This document shows, in pieces, positions 23,464 through 36,267 of a stretch of DNA of 64,000 bases (the first letter of the stretch is position 1; each line of letters begins with the position of its first letter). A program made the position numbers and the translations under genes. Source of the DNA: Plantago elongata (taxonomy: Eukaryota > Streptophyta > Magnoliopsida > Lamiales > Plantaginaceae); assembly GCA_036897095.1 (NCBI GenBank), contig JAYMSP010000013.1, positions 1-64,000 on the forward strand, written 5' to 3'. The notes under the pieces were generated by a model that saw nothing but the letters and a program-made list of their open reading frames with translations, did no database searches and was not told the DNA's origin.

Positions 23464-26400
23464 TAAATCATCTGATATTCATAGAGAAGAACTATCCATC
23501 TTAATTGTGAAATATGATTGAAAGATACAATCAGTGACTTCATTAATGTGGTTAATGGAGTGGATTAGGTGGAAAATTGCATCATGCATCTATGACTTGT
23601 ACATATTTAATTTTAGTACAGCAGCCATTCGTCATAAAGTTGAAAACAGAATAAATAATCTTTGCCATGGACAAACATATACTTCTGGTTTTGGTTTACT
23701 GAACATGTTAGGTGTTGAACCAAATTTTTACATCAGGTAATGTGATGCAAGTACACCATGAATGAACCACAAACCACGATAACAACGGTTCGGTTTAATG
23801 CAGAATCATGTAATTTCTCCATCTTTGAGGATAATGCAATGTAGGTAATTTCTCAAGTGAAATTTAGGTATATTAAACACGAATGTCTGAAGTTGAACAT
23901 TTGATGTTTGGATGGTATCTTATAAGAATGTTAAAGCACTTGATCAGATTCGCACAATACTTTCATTTTAATTCAAGTTCAACACTTGTTAGATTCGATC
24001 CATACCCCTGTTTCTCCTCATGTAACTGATCAGAGGTTCATAATGGTGTGATTGAAGAAGAGCAAGTGTACGAGTCGAGACATGGAGTTTTGACTAGGTT
24101 GAGGAGTGGTGCCGCTGGTGCGTTGCCTCTGGAAAACTACGATTATATTGCACCAGAGTCATTTATGGTGGCACTTTGAGTTGTGGATGTTAGGCCTTGT
24201 AACTCTGTATGCTTTCTACTTGATGGCTGTACGGGATGGAGACAAGTGTGGTTCGATTCAGGAAACGAGCAAACGCTTGAGCTGCATATTAAACAATTTA
24301 TACTCATAAATTACGAAAGAGTGACATGTGTTCTCCTATTTTAATTTAATTTAGTTTAATTATTTTTTATTTATTTTTCATTTAAAATTTATAATTTATT
24401 TTTCAGAATTTTTATATATTTTTTCAAATTTAAAATTAATTTTCCCCTCTTTCTTCTTTCTTTTAACCTTCTTTTATTCTTTTATATTAATTTTACAAAA
24501 TAGGGTTGATTTATAATAACTGAAAATTATGTGGTGAAATTTAAAATTGTCAAAGTTCATTTTATTTGCAATTTCACACATTAAAATTTTAAAATTTTAA
24601 ATTAACGCATGTCGATTAATTAAACTGCCACATGTTACATATGTACCTAAATTAGACACAATGTCAACTTAAGGTACTAAAATCGTACAGTAACAAACTA
24701 ACAATCAAAGGTACATTTATCGAAAATGTCACAATTTAAGATACATTTTAAAGATTTTTCCCTAATTTTAAATGTTGAGCAATATATTCTATTTCATAAG
24801 TGGTTCAGCTTGCTCGTCGAGCCTTGAACGGAGTATCCAGTTCCGGTACCAACTATTTGTATCCTCACTAGTTTGGGACGGTTCTATTTTGATATGACGA
24901 CCCAACTACTAATTGGTGGAGTTCCATGACATGTCCATTGAACTGGTAATATTACTCAAGAGACTGACCTACTAATGTCTCGTTGGCTCTGGGATCCGTA
25001 CAAACCTAATTTTAGAATCACAAAAAAATGTTTAATACTTGTTAAGGGCAGTATGTAGTATGTAACTTTTAGAAATTATAATTATAATTAAGCAGAGATC
25101 GTCCATCGATACAGTGAAGCAAATCTGCTGCCTTTTACACATATATATATGTGTGCGCGCGCGCGCGGGGGTGCACACTAACATTAACTATTCCATTTAG
25201 AGCTAAAGAGAATAGAGCTAAGTAAATGTGTTTTTTTGTAAGTCTTCAGTCTTCACGAGTATACACCCATCAACGAAATTTAATTTAAAAATAAATAAAT
25301 ATCAAGTTACATTTTTCTTAGCCCGCCATTTAGCAGTGTGAGAATCTGGGCAATATGAATGCTGACAAACTTGAGAGTAATTTTTCTTGAAATGGCTACA
25401 AAAAATTTATTAATAAGATGAAAAGTATAAGAAGTGCATTTAAATCAAATAAATATAAAGAGATTAAATCATCTCATTCAAACCATCGTACATATTTTAG
25501 AATATATAATTAAAAATATAAAAAATAAATATAACCATCAACTAAAAAGAAAAATCTCTAAATTTTAACACCGCGTAATTCTGGAGAGGCACAATTGAAG
25601 TTCTTCAAATAATGGCAGAGGCATGTAGAGTTGCATGTCATATGCTGGACCAGTTAATAGAAACTTGTTTATCTCTTGATTATTTGCCATACATGAATTT
25701 GAGTAACAATTCACAATAAATTACTCTCCATTTCTAACTAACCATATAGTGGAAATAATATTAAATTACTATGGTTTTTCAAGACTTGACAAAAGTTTGT
25801 TCTGGTGAATTTAAATTTAATTCAGCTCATCCATATTATAAAGTTTAATTCATTTAAGTGTAATTCAGTTAGTTCAACTTCATTATAATTTATACTAAAT
25901 TTAAATTCGGATTAATAAATTCCGCTAAAAACAACATAACATAAGTATAGTAGTTACTCAATCTTAATCAAACTATACTCTTAGTTGGTCACTATACTGA
26001 ATCTTAATCTAACAGATTTAATTAATTCTTGTATGTACATAAATAATCTAACAGATTCATTCTTGATTTTCTCTTATCTGTTCCATCATTAACAATATAT
26101 TTCATATTATGAGAAACAATTTCAATATCAATATATCAACTAAGTTCACAATCTGTTCAAAAAAAATTAATTGAAGAATCCTGATTATAATTAACAAGAG
26201 CAGAATCATATAATTCCATCAAATATATATACTTACTCTATTTATAATAATATCATATTTTTAAACAAATCTTACGTTTATATGAAATAAATTCTAAATT
26301 GATGAGATTCATTTTCCATCATTTAAATCTTGTTTAAATTGATGCTATACTTATATATATATATATATATCTTAGATCTTCCTTGTAAGTCAACAGAGTT

Positions 26401-26770
26401 GAGGTTGAATCTGGCAAGTTTTCTGAAATTTTGCCTTTCTTGATAGCTAGAAGAACTCATACAACTAACACTAACAGTGAGCTCTCTTGTTCTTCCTATC
26501 AAGAACTTATGTTAGTATCTGTTTTTATAGTGCATATCAGTTCTAACATGTCCACCATTTCTTGCAGATCAAGCCGGGTTTAATCCTAGAACTATTCGTA
26601 AGCCAAGAACAGACGATAGAATCAGTATTGGAATGTAGGCTTACTAATAATAGTTATCTAAAAATGGAATGGTTATAAACTCCACAAGTGGAGCATAACC
26701 TTTCAGTCCTAACAAGATATTCGCTCCATCCCACGAACGACTGCCTCTTTGGACAGCAAGCGTTCGAGAT
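23464..26770. other. Long intergenic region, no convincing gene
   Basis: AT-rich DNA with short frames that I do not trust. One fragment, 24030-24179 (+), translates to 49 residues of protein-like composition (QVYESRHGVLTRLRSGAAGA and onward) and could be an exon relic, but I do not recognise it. A (TA)n run lies at about 26349-26370. The region 24600-24780 is rich in the words GGTACAT/GTACCT and TTAAGAT, as in non-autonomous repeats. Confidence 0.4.
25136..25178. repeat. Compound dinucleotide microsatellite (AT)n(GT)n(GC)n
   Basis: A run of alternating purine-pyrimidine, with TA, TG then CG steps, ending in a G run and TGCACAC. A very similar compound tract lies at 59787-59829. Confidence 0.85.
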
Positions 26771-26787
26771 GCAATGAGAAGTGTGTG

Positions 26788-26796
26788 TATATATAC
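26788..26796 (+). promoter_or_regulatory. TATA box of PME-2
   Basis: TATATATAC lies about 45 bp before the ATG at 26837. The longer in-frame ATG at 26774 is upstream of this box, so it is rejected as the start. Confidence 0.55.
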
Positions 26797-26836
26797 ACCT
26801 TCGTCTATCATCTTTTCCCCAAGTCTTACACATCAA

Positions 26837-28243
26837 ATGGCTCCAAAAATGTTGAATGCTGGAGCACAAATGGTCCTCGTGACCATTCTTCTGTGTATCC
26901 TTCCAATAGCTCGCTCCTCAGACAATTCACTTATTCCTGCAGACAGGCCTGGAGTGAACCGCTGGTATCGACGAAATGTAGGGTGGCTTTCTTCCAGAAA
27001 GTCTGAGTTGGATCCGGCATTAGTTGCAGCAGAGTCCAAAGTAACTGTCATTAAGGTAAAGGCCGATGGCAGTGGTGATTTCAAGACTATTTCTGCTGCC
27101 GTAAAGAGCATCAAGACAGACAATCAGAATCGTGTGATTATATCAATCGGACCTGGAATCTACAAAGAGAAAGTCAGGATCGAAAGATTTAAGCCATTCA
27201 TTACATTGTATGGTGACCCGAAAAACGTTCCAACTATAATTGCTGGTGATACGGCCGCTCCACATGGTCTTATGGAGAGTGCCACTTTGATTATTGAATC
27301 AGATTATTTTGTTGGTGTCAATTTGAAAGTTGTGGTATGTAACTATCTTCTCTGTTCTTCTAGCTTTTCCAACTTATCTTGGTTTTATCAAGAACTAATT
27401 TGCAAGGAGTTTTTAATGAGCTGGTAATTTATTATATACATGGTTCTCGGTGTCAGAATTCTGCACCAAGACCAGATGGGAAGAGGAAGCTAGCTCAAGC
27501 TGCAGCAGTAAGAATAACCTCGGATAAGTCAGCGTTCTATAACTGCAGATTCCACGGATTCCAAGACACGATTATTGATGATACCGGCAGGCATTTCTTC
27601 AAAGACTGCTACATTGAAGGAACTGTAGACTTCATCTGTGGAACTGGGAAATCCCTCTACTTGGTAAAATGATCTCAACACTAACTGTTCAGGTCTATAC
27701 TCGGTTATATTAGGCATTCGTGTTTTATGCATTCTGTGCTTTTTGATTGCAGAACACAGAGTTGCATGTTATCCCAGGAGATCCTATGGCAATGATTACA
27801 GCACAGGCAAGAAAGAGCGCAACTGAACAAACTGGATTCTCGTTCGTACATTGCAGAGTGACAGGCAGAGGACGTGTCGCGTACCTAGGCCGAGCATGGT
27901 TCCCCCATGCCAGAGTTGTATACGCTTTCTCTGACATTGCTGATGTGATTTTACCCGTAGGATGGTTTAACACTCCAAATGAGAGGTTAGCTTCATTCAA
28001 CACAACACACTACTGCATTAATTCATGTATCATTTTTTTTCCCACCAGACTTTAACACGATTACTTCCCTTGCGTAGGATTGCCTATTTCGGAGAATACA
28101 TGAACAGAGGACCAGGTGCTGTTGTTACAAAGAGAGGGCAGTACGTGAAGAGGCAGCTAAGTGACATAGAAGTGAGGCCATTCATCAGCCTTGCATTCAT
28201 TGATGGTTCCAAGTGGCTGCTTCCTCCTCCCGCAAGAGTCTAA
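26837..28243 (+). CDS. Pectin methylesterase, PPME1-like (PME-2)
   Basis: Four exons: 26837-27334, 27457-27663, 27753-27985, 28078-28243; 367 aa. Signal peptide at about 1-28 ([19 protein letters not shown]...), then a CE8 domain without PMEI pro-domain. Motifs: GIYKEK (region I), LAQAAAVRI with the Gln, GFQDTI with Gln and Asp, DFICGTG with the nucleophile Asp but Cys in place of the usual Phe, and [14 protein letters not shown] with Arg and Trp. The C-terminus is LLPPPARV. It is the closest relative of PME-3 at 30654-32038 (minus), with exons 2 and 3 of identical length (207 and 233 nt), forming an inverted pair around the P2 gene. Predicted to be secreted to the wall and to de-esterify homogalacturonan. 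The DFICG change is shared by the pair, and its effect is unknown. Confidence 0.9.
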
Positions 28244-28939
28244 CCAGTTTTTCGCAGACTGATTCCGACCCAACTTGAGGGCGAGCAGGATTGATTAAGA
28301 AGAGCCAGCATTCAACACTTACAAAAAAATAGGGAGCCTGGACGACTTCAAACGTCATATGTAATAGTATTAAATTCATTTTATATGGAAAAAAATGAAA
28401 AAGACAACTATTATGATAAATACATTTGAGTATGCCCAGCGGCCCCAGCCTACATAAGATACTACACGCATATATATATACATGGTTCATTTACTCCCCC
28501 CATTCTACCTACTTCACTTCACAAAAAACCAAAATGTAAACGTCGTAAAGAAACGGAGGGAGTATAATGCAATGAAATCCAACTAAGTCTTCAAACAATT
28601 TGGAATCCTGAAAGGAGACCTGAACTCTGGTAATTCTGAACGCTTACAAGGCTAAGAATACATAACACAAGCACAAAATCAACCCAACATAAACAACTAC
28701 TCACGTGTTGTAAATCTGTAGTTTAGTAGCATGAGAAGAAAATTGCACAGAATTATCAATACATTCCAGACGGGCAAAAAGAAACGTAGTTGCCAAGAAG
28801 ATAGTCGAATAAAAGATATCATGTATCTTGCAGTCTACATAATGCAGTGTAGATAAACAGAGTTGCCAGTACACTATCTCAAGATCATATTGAAAGAAGC
28901 TTCTAAAACAGTAAACTGGAAAACAAAATATGCAGCTTC
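28244..28939. other. 3' flanks of PME-2 and RPP2
   Basis: Convergent 3' regions. No extra gene seen. A short (AT)n tract with ATATATATACATGG is near 28470. Confidence 0.4.
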
Positions 28940-29988
28940 TTAATCGAAGAGGCTGAAACCCATGTCATCATCGGATTCCTCTTTCTCCTCAACTTTCTCT
29001 TCTTTCTTTGACTCGGCAGCGGCAGCTGGAGCAGCACCACCAGCACCGCCAGTTGGTGCAGCAACAGCCATGCCACCACCACCAGAAGGAACTGAGGCCA
29101 ATTTTTCCCTTCCAGCAGCAATCAACTCAGTGATATCCTTGCCCTTCACTTGAGACAAAAGCAACTCGAGCCTGTCCTCATCAGCATCAACTCCAACTGA
29201 ACCAAACAAGAAAAAAAGTCACAATTAAGAATCTTAACCAGGTTAGAGCTAATTATTTAAAACACACAAACACAATCCTCTCTCAAAAATCACATGTAAT
29301 CTCAATATAAAAAAAACATATTTAAAAAACAAGGACTACCAATCGCAATGCAAGTACCAAGTCTAGAAATTCATACATGCTACCCATGGCAAGACACAAC
29401 CGACCTGCTATTAGTGATTAACAAGTTATAAGAAAAAAAATACTTGCAAGCAGTACTAGCACTACCATATAAGAAAGTATCAATTTAACCCAGTAGATTC
29501 AAATATCTCGATTACAAGCCTTCAATAATCAATCCACATGCAACATTATTGATTCGAATTCAGATATCTCAGTTACAATCCTTCAATTATCGACCCCTAC
29601 GCAACATTGTTCATTTAAATCAGGCACAGATCAAAATTTAGTTCATACATAGTGCTACAAACATAACTATTACAGAATGCCGTATCGTATTGTTTTACTT
29701 CAACATCATTATAACATACGAAAGAAAAAAGAAAAAAAAAAAAGGTAAAACCTTTCCAGGTATATTAACACTTGAGCTAAACAAAAAGCATAAACAAAAC
29801 AGTAACACAATCAAATAACAGAGATCAACAATTTCCAAACACATTACACAAATTAGCAAATTCGAATCAGATAACAGAGAATAACGCATTCGATTCAGAC
29901 CTGATCCGAGAATGTTCTTCAAATCAGCGGCAGAAGGAGCGGCGTTACCGCCCAATACGGCCAACAAGTAAGCGGCTACCACCTTCAT
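28940..29988 (-). CDS. RPP2: 60S acidic ribosomal protein P2
   Basis: Two exons on the minus strand: 29988-29901 and 29196-28940; 114 aa, the usual length. The N-terminal dimerisation helices ([25 protein letters not shown]) are split by a 704-bp intron right after the codon for that Ser. Then come [12 protein letters not shown], a Gly/Ala-rich hinge, the acidic stretch EEKEESDDD, and the universal C-terminal MGFSLFD that contacts translation factors and is the ricin/trichosanthin-type contact site. P1/P2 heterodimers bind P0 to form the stalk of the large subunit. A second intron in the 5' leader (about 30101-29992) is possible: CAA/GTAATT and CAG just before the ATG. The gene is intact. Confidence 0.95.
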
Positions 29989-30192
29989 TTCTGTTCGAAT
30001 TCAACAAAATTAGTAAACCTAGAAATCGATTGATAATACAGTAAATTACGAGATTCAAAAGCTTAAACGAAGAAATTGGATCAATGCTGAGGAGAGAATT
30101 ACTTGAGATTCTGAGCACGAAGAAGAAGAGGATGCTGATTGGAGTTTACAAGGGTTTGCGGAGTGAAGGAAAATGCCTTTCTGTAGTGTAAT

Positions 30193-30292
30193 TAGGGTTT
30201 TAAGTTCTCTGTTCTCGGTGGGCTCTGTATGGCCTATTGGGCTTGGATTTGTAAGAGGTTGACGAACCACGAGTTCGATCTTTAGTTGGGCT
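30193..30292 (-). promoter_or_regulatory. Telobox and site II motifs of the RPP2 promoter
   Basis: On the minus strand there is AAACCCTA at 30200-30193 (telobox) and three TGGGCT-type site II cores (plus-strand TGGGCT at 30219-30224, 30238-30243, 30287-30292). This combination is typical of plant ribosomal protein and other growth-linked genes, where TCP factors and telobox-binding factors act. Confidence 0.7.
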
Positions 30293-30653
30293 TTAGAAGG
30301 AGGGGAGATATCCGGTTCGAAATCGTGATAATAAATTTTTATGACGTTTTAATTCGATTTCGATTTTAATTCAAACGTATACGATGTCATAAAAATATTA
30401 CTTTCATAAGGAAAAGTGATCAATACTGAAAACATTTATTAATAACATCAATGACTTAGTCATATAAATCATTTTCTAGATAAATTCTCGATAGACTTGT
30501 GCATAAATATATATTTGAAATTGTTGATAAGTTGGCACAAGGACTGTCTAATTTACAAGTGTAATCCCTAAGGTACAACTTATATCAGCTGATGATCTAT
30601 TCTTCTTTGTCTTTCCAAATCCTGCTTCCAAATACCATTCGTTTTCATCGGTA

Positions 30654-32038
30654 TCATATTATTGGGGGTGGAAGCAGCCACTTGGAACCTTCAATGTGTG
30701 CAAGACTGATGAACGGCTTCACTTCTTCATCGCTTAACTTCCTCACGTACGTGGCCCTCTTTGTCACGACGGAACCTGGTCCTTTGTTCTTGTATTCTCC
30801 AAAATATGCACTCCTATATAAACACCACTCAAATAAGTCAAGTCGAGCAAAAAGATAAATAAGATAGTGTGTAATGTTGCTGTGATTAGCTAGCTAACCT
30901 CTCTTGTGTAGTATTGAACCAGCCTATAGGCATAACCGCATCACCAAGCTGAGTGTAAGAGTATATAACTCTGGCATGGGGAAACCATGCTCGACCAAGG
31001 TAAGCAATGTGTCCTGTGCCTGTCACTGAGCAATGTACAAACGAGTATCCATTTGGTTCGCTTGTGCTCTTTCTAGCATGTGCTGTAATCATCGCCATAT
31101 GATCCCCCGGAATAACATGCAACTCTGTATTCTGCAATCAAAAGTACACGTATGTATATAAGTTCATAATTGTATCATTCCCAATCATGAACCCGGACAT
31201 TTAATGTTAAAATCATCTTACCAAGTATAGGGATCTTCCACTTCCACATATGAAGTCAACGGTTCCTTCAATGTAGCAATCTTTGAAAAAATGCCTGCCG
31301 GCATCATCAACAACCGTATCTTGATATCCATGGAAACTGCAGTTATACAAGGCTGATTTGTCGGAGCTTATTCTCACTGCAGCAGCTTGAGCCAGCTTCC
31401 TATTCCCATCTGGTCTTGGTGCAGAATTCTGACAAGAGAACCATGTTTACCAAATTACCGGCTCATTCAGAATATAAACTTCTTGCAAAATTAGTTCCTG
31501 ATACTACCAAAATAAGTTAGAAAAGCTTGAGACAGATACAGACCATAACTTTCAAATTGACACCAATGAAATAATCTGATTCAACAACCAAAGTGGCGCT
31601 GTCCATAGTACCATACTGAAGCGCTGTGCCACCAGCAACCAAAGTCGGCATGTTTTTTGGGTTGCCATACAATGTAATGTAAGGCTTATACCTTTCTATT
31701 TTCACTCTTTCGGTGTAATTTCCAGGTCCAAGTGATACAATCACACGGTGCTGATTGCCCACCGGGATGCTCTTTAATGCAGCATTTATAGTCTCAAAAT
31801 CACCACTTCCATCAACCTTTACCGTGATAACTTTTACTTTGGCCTCGGCTGCAACTAATTCTGGATTCAACTGAGACAATCTGGAAGAAAGTTCCACCAC
31901 ATTTTGTTGAAACCAACTGTTTATCTGAGACTTGTCTGCAGGAATAACTACACTGTCTGAGGACCGTACTATTGGAAGGATAAGAAGTATGTTCACGAGG
32001 ACCGTCTGTACACCAACATACAACATTTTTGGATCCAT
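30654..32038 (-). CDS. Pectin methylesterase, PPME1-like (PME-3)
   Basis: Four exons on the minus strand: 32038-31544, 31428-31222, 31131-30899, 30813-30654; 364 aa. The start MDPKMLYVG is chosen by alignment with the MAPKMLNAG start of PME-2; an in-frame Met 18 codons upstream would bury the signal peptide. CE8 motifs: GNYTER (region I), LAQAAAVRI with the Gln, GYQDTV with Gln and Asp, DFICGSG with the Asp and the same Phe-to-Cys change as PME-2, and [14 protein letters not shown]. The C-terminus is LLPPPII. The intron 1 donor is GTCTGT and intron 3 is only 85 bp. It is divergent from PME-4, with about 1.2 kb between starts. Expected to be a secreted, active type II PME. Confidence 0.9.
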
Positions 32039-33218
32039 TTGACAGAGTCTATTAAATGCCTGCCTCAAACGTATACTTGATGGTAGGTTCACCAGAAGTT
32101 ATTCACTTGTGATCATATATGACCCTTTTGACAGAACAAGGAATCTTACACATGAGTCAAGACAGAATTTTGAGAAATCATGTAGTTGATATTCGATAAC
32201 TGGTACAAACTTATAGTGCAAAGATAGTAAATAAATTGCTTTACCAGCATAAATTCATACTTTCATTTGCTCCGGCTAGCTGATAAGGAGCAGCGGTTCA
32301 GGAATTAAAAACAGCAAACTGATACTTTAGAGGTGATATTCAGCATGTGGTAGAAACTTATAGAGGCAAAAAGCTACTTCATTAGGAACTGCATTCTACT
32401 TTTAACTAATCTTAATGAAAGAGTACACCTTTCTCTTCATTAGACATTACTCATTAGCATTACAAATTGAATGACTACTTTAAAGTTCAAACCCGCCTTG
32501 ATCTGCAAGAATTAGTCAACATACAGAAATCAGGAAAATATCAATTTTAGTCGATTGATATTACTACGTTGGCACGTCCACATAATGTAATGAGCGCCCA
32601 AGGTAAAACACATGTTTATCAAATATGCAAGAAAATAAGTCTATGATACCAAAAAAAAGTGGGTATGCTGTTCTTTTTGAAATCCACCACTTAATAAACA
32701 CAATAAATTAGGTGATCAAGAAGTATGGGACATCGATCTGGTTGGGACAAGATTCTGAATTTATGATCACCATAGGCACACTAAGTAGTTGGAGTAAGTT
32801 GGTAATAATTTCTTATTAAATTTGACAGACTCATCTTGAAAAAAGTAACATTAATGGAGACAGTTCAGGATAGGCTTATCAGTTCCATAATGTTCACCAA
32901 TCAGATACAGTTTCCTTAAAGTTTTCATCTTTGGTGATCTTTGATAAAGATTTAGTTAATTATGCTATAAAAAGGAAAGAGATTAATTACTAAAACTTGG
33001 TCATTAACATTAATCTGCAGGTTAACCAATACCTAATTGCTATTATTAGGCTAATAGCTGTCATAGAACATGGTTAGTGCATAATCCCAGAAGTGTCACA
33101 TTCTTATATATTCTTTCACTACTCATTCGGTCCATCCTGTGTTTATTTCTAACATTGATCTGCTGTTCTGTATATATACCACTCATTTCCATCTTCTGTC
33201 TAAAAATAAAAAAAAAAA
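32039..33218. other. Divergent promoter region of PME-3 and PME-4
   Basis: No gene seen. TATA candidates: TATATATACC at about 33172-33181 for PME-4, and CATATATGA near 32113-32121 for PME-3 on the minus strand. Confidence 0.45.
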
Positions 33219-34681
33219 ATGTCTCGAAAAATAACGTATATTGCTGTAGAGGCGGTTCTTGTGACCATTCTTCTTCTACTTCCAATTGTTCGATCCTCAG
33301 ACGATGCAGTTGTTCCTGCAGACAGGTCTCAGTTAAACAGCTGGTTCGAACAGAATATAGGCCCGCTTTCTGCCAGGACTGCTGAGTTGGACCCAGCATT
33401 GGCTGCAGCCGAGGCTAATGTAACTGTTATCAAAATCAAGGCTGATGGTAGTGGTGATTTCAAGACTATTAATGATGCGATAAAGAGTGTCCCCACGGAT
33501 AACAAGAACCGTGTGGTTATATCGATTGGGCCTGGAACTTACAATGAAAAGATCAAAGTTGAGATGTATAAGCCGTTCATTACGCTGTTTGGAGATCCAG
33601 CAAGCATGCCAACAATTGTTGCTAGTGGAACGGCCCTTCAGTTCGGTACTATGGACAGTGCTACTTTGGGTGTTGACTCAGAGTATTTCGTTGCAGCCAA
33701 TTTGATTATTGTGGTGTGTATTCTGAGTTCTTACTATGTTTGTTCCAGGCTTCCAGCATTATTTATTTTTGTTTCTTGAAATCAAGATCAAACTCATTTT
33801 TCTTGTTAGATTCAGAGGAACGTATTGTTATCATTCGTTTAGACCAATTTAATTCTATCGAAATTGTTCTTTTTGTCAGAATGCTGCGCCACGACCAGAT
33901 GGGATAAGAAAGGGAGCTCAAGCTGTAGCTTTGAGAATAACCGCCGACAAGGCAGCATTCTACAACTGCAAATTCAAGGGATTCCAAGATACCCTCTGTG
34001 ATGATGCTGGAAAACATTTTTTCAAAGACTGTTATGTCGAAGGAACTGTAGATTTCATTTTCGGAAATGGGAGATCTTTGTACATGGTAACATCTAAACA
34101 ACATTGAGTGCGTTTAGTGTGAGTTTTTCAACTGGCTTATAACTTATATGCCAGATGAGCTTATTTGATGTAATTTTGATGGCAGAATTCAGAGTTGCAC
34201 GTTATCCCGGGTGATCAAATGGCAATGATTGCAGCACATTCAAGAAAGGGTGCAGATGAACCCAGTGGTTACTCATTTGTACACTGCCAAGTCACAGGCG
34301 AAGGACAGATTGGATACCTTGCTCGCGCATGGTTCCCCTTTGCCCGAGTAGTCTACTCCTACTCTGACATGTCCGATGCAATCAACCCTGAAGGGTGGTT
34401 CAATACTAAGAAAGGCGGAGGAGTCGAGGGGTAAGCTCAATCTCTGCACTCAACATTCAACAACATATTAAAAATATCACCACTGACTTTGTGCATAACT
34501 CCAAGCTGTTCCACATTGCAGGGATGCAGTTTTCGGAGAATACAACAACAAAGGACCGGGTGCTGCTGTTGAGAAGAGAGTGAGGTTTATGAAGAAGCTA
34601 ACTGATGCAGAGGCAAAGCCGTTCCTCAGCCTTGGACATATCGAGGCTTCCAAGTGGTTGCTTCCTCCGCCGAAAGTCTAA
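33219..34681 (+). CDS. Pectin methylesterase, PPME1-like (PME-4)
   Basis: Four exons: 33219-33713, 33880-34086, 34186-34430, 34522-34681; 368 aa. Signal peptide at about 1-27 ([21 protein letters not shown]...). The mature protein begins near [13 protein letters not shown] and goes straight into the CE8 domain. Every canonical motif is present: GTYNEK, QAVALRI with the Gln, GFQDTL, DFIFGNG, and [14 protein letters not shown] (Leu-Ala-Arg-Ala-Trp; Gly changed to Ala but Arg and Trp kept). The C-terminus is LLPPPKV. It is the most conventional member of the cluster and is therefore the best reference for the chimeric PME-5, whose signal peptide and catalytic part it resembles. Predicted to be active in the apoplast. 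Confidence 0.92.
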
Positions 34682-36267
34682 TCGAACCAGAGCTAGCTGA
34701 TCGATTTTGTCATCATCAACGTTTTGTAGAATGCAGCAATAACTGTGAAACTGTAATTGAAGGACAATTAAGTTGATTTTATCTCAGTTTAGTAGGCAGC
34801 AAGATACATAGTAGGAATGTTCTTCAGTTTTTGTTTAGCATTATGGAGAGTGTATATATATATTTCTGTAGGGATTTATATCCTACATTGGAATGGAACT
34901 TAATAAATATCCGACCTATGCAAATACTTTTATTCTTTTTTGAATCGGCTACGTGGTGACTCGAACCAACCTATTAGTTGGAGGTAAAACATCATACCCA
35001 ACTGAATTATACTTCGTTGTTATATGCAAATACTTTTATATTTCAACCTAATTATCAAATCTTTTATGTCAGTCTTTTTCCAATGCACTTACGATTCACA
35101 AACATCTCAATTCGAGATATTTTGGTATACGGTTAGTTGTATGCCAGCTGCTCAGAGCAGAACTTAGGGCATTTACAGAGAACACCAGCGAATCCGACAC
35201 TTATACTGAATTGATTCTGTAATTAGTTTGGGCAAAACAACTGCCTAAGCTCATATATAAATAGCCCTAGGTTGATTTTGGAAATCATTGGATCATCTTC
35301 TCAGTTTGCAAATCAAATCCCTATATAGAGTTTCGAGTTCTCATTTCTGTACTATCAATAGTTCTTGAAAATTCGTGGTATTTGTTTATTGGTTGTCTTG
35401 TTTGTTAAAATTTTGAGAAGTATAAAAATATAATCGGCTCGGGTGCAAGGGATGAATATCTATTTCATTAAATATTTTGATGTAAATGGAGGAGGATATA
35501 TTTTTGTGGACGGAGACTATATTTTTGATGATCAAGGATAGTTTTAACTCTTGATAATCACATGAAATGAAAGTATACCTTGATTTTGAAGTATATGATT
35601 GAACTTTAAAATTTGTTGTTAAGTCCATCACACTACCTATATATATATCAATTGAAAAAGTAATTTTAATGAGAAATTAAATACGCAAAAAATGGACATA
35701 TATTCTCATAATTGAGTTACACCATTTTAACAAATACTCTCGTATAAAAGCTAGTAATTATTTAGCCTAGCATTATTGATGATTTTAACATATGAGTAAC
35801 AAATAACGGATAATTAACTTAGAGACTGATTGGTATAGAATTTGAGTGCTCATTTTAAATTGAAACTGGAATTTTTTTAATAAAATATTTGGTTCGAGTG
35901 TGGAGAAGTCCACTACGACAGTATAACAAACAGGGACTTGGTGATGGATTTGAATTTTTAGTACAACTCATGATTTTCTGGATGTTACGAAATACCATGT
36001 TTCTTGCTCATCCTTGATTGGTGAATTTTGCACTAAACAGAACCCATACTAAACATATATACCTGCCAATAATTACCATCAACATCACCATAAATACTTA
36101 ATCCACAAATATATATAGCTCTAATCCCTTTAGGCCATCCGTATTAAACAAATTAACTAAAAGTTGTTAGTGAAGTTACCGAATTACATATATAATCCCT
36201 CATTTCATTCATTTTCTACTCAAAGATCTGAAAAATACTTAATACAGCATATAGTACTACACATCAA
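34682..36267. other. Intergenic; promoter of the small secreted gene at the right end
   Basis: No gene seen. The sequence GACTGATTGGTATAGAAT near 35824 resembles the ends of common plant MITEs, but I found no matching other end. The last 230 bp (36035-36267) align with 38080-38319 upstream of PME-5. A TATA candidate, CATATATAA, is at about 36187-36195. Confidence 0.4.

Noticed and set aside
23534-24309. Possible short genes (68 and 67 codons)
   Set aside because: No homology recognised, no splice or promoter context, AT-rich.
26774-26836. Upstream ATG extending PME-2 by 21 codons
   Set aside because: It lies upstream of the TATA box and would precede the signal peptide.
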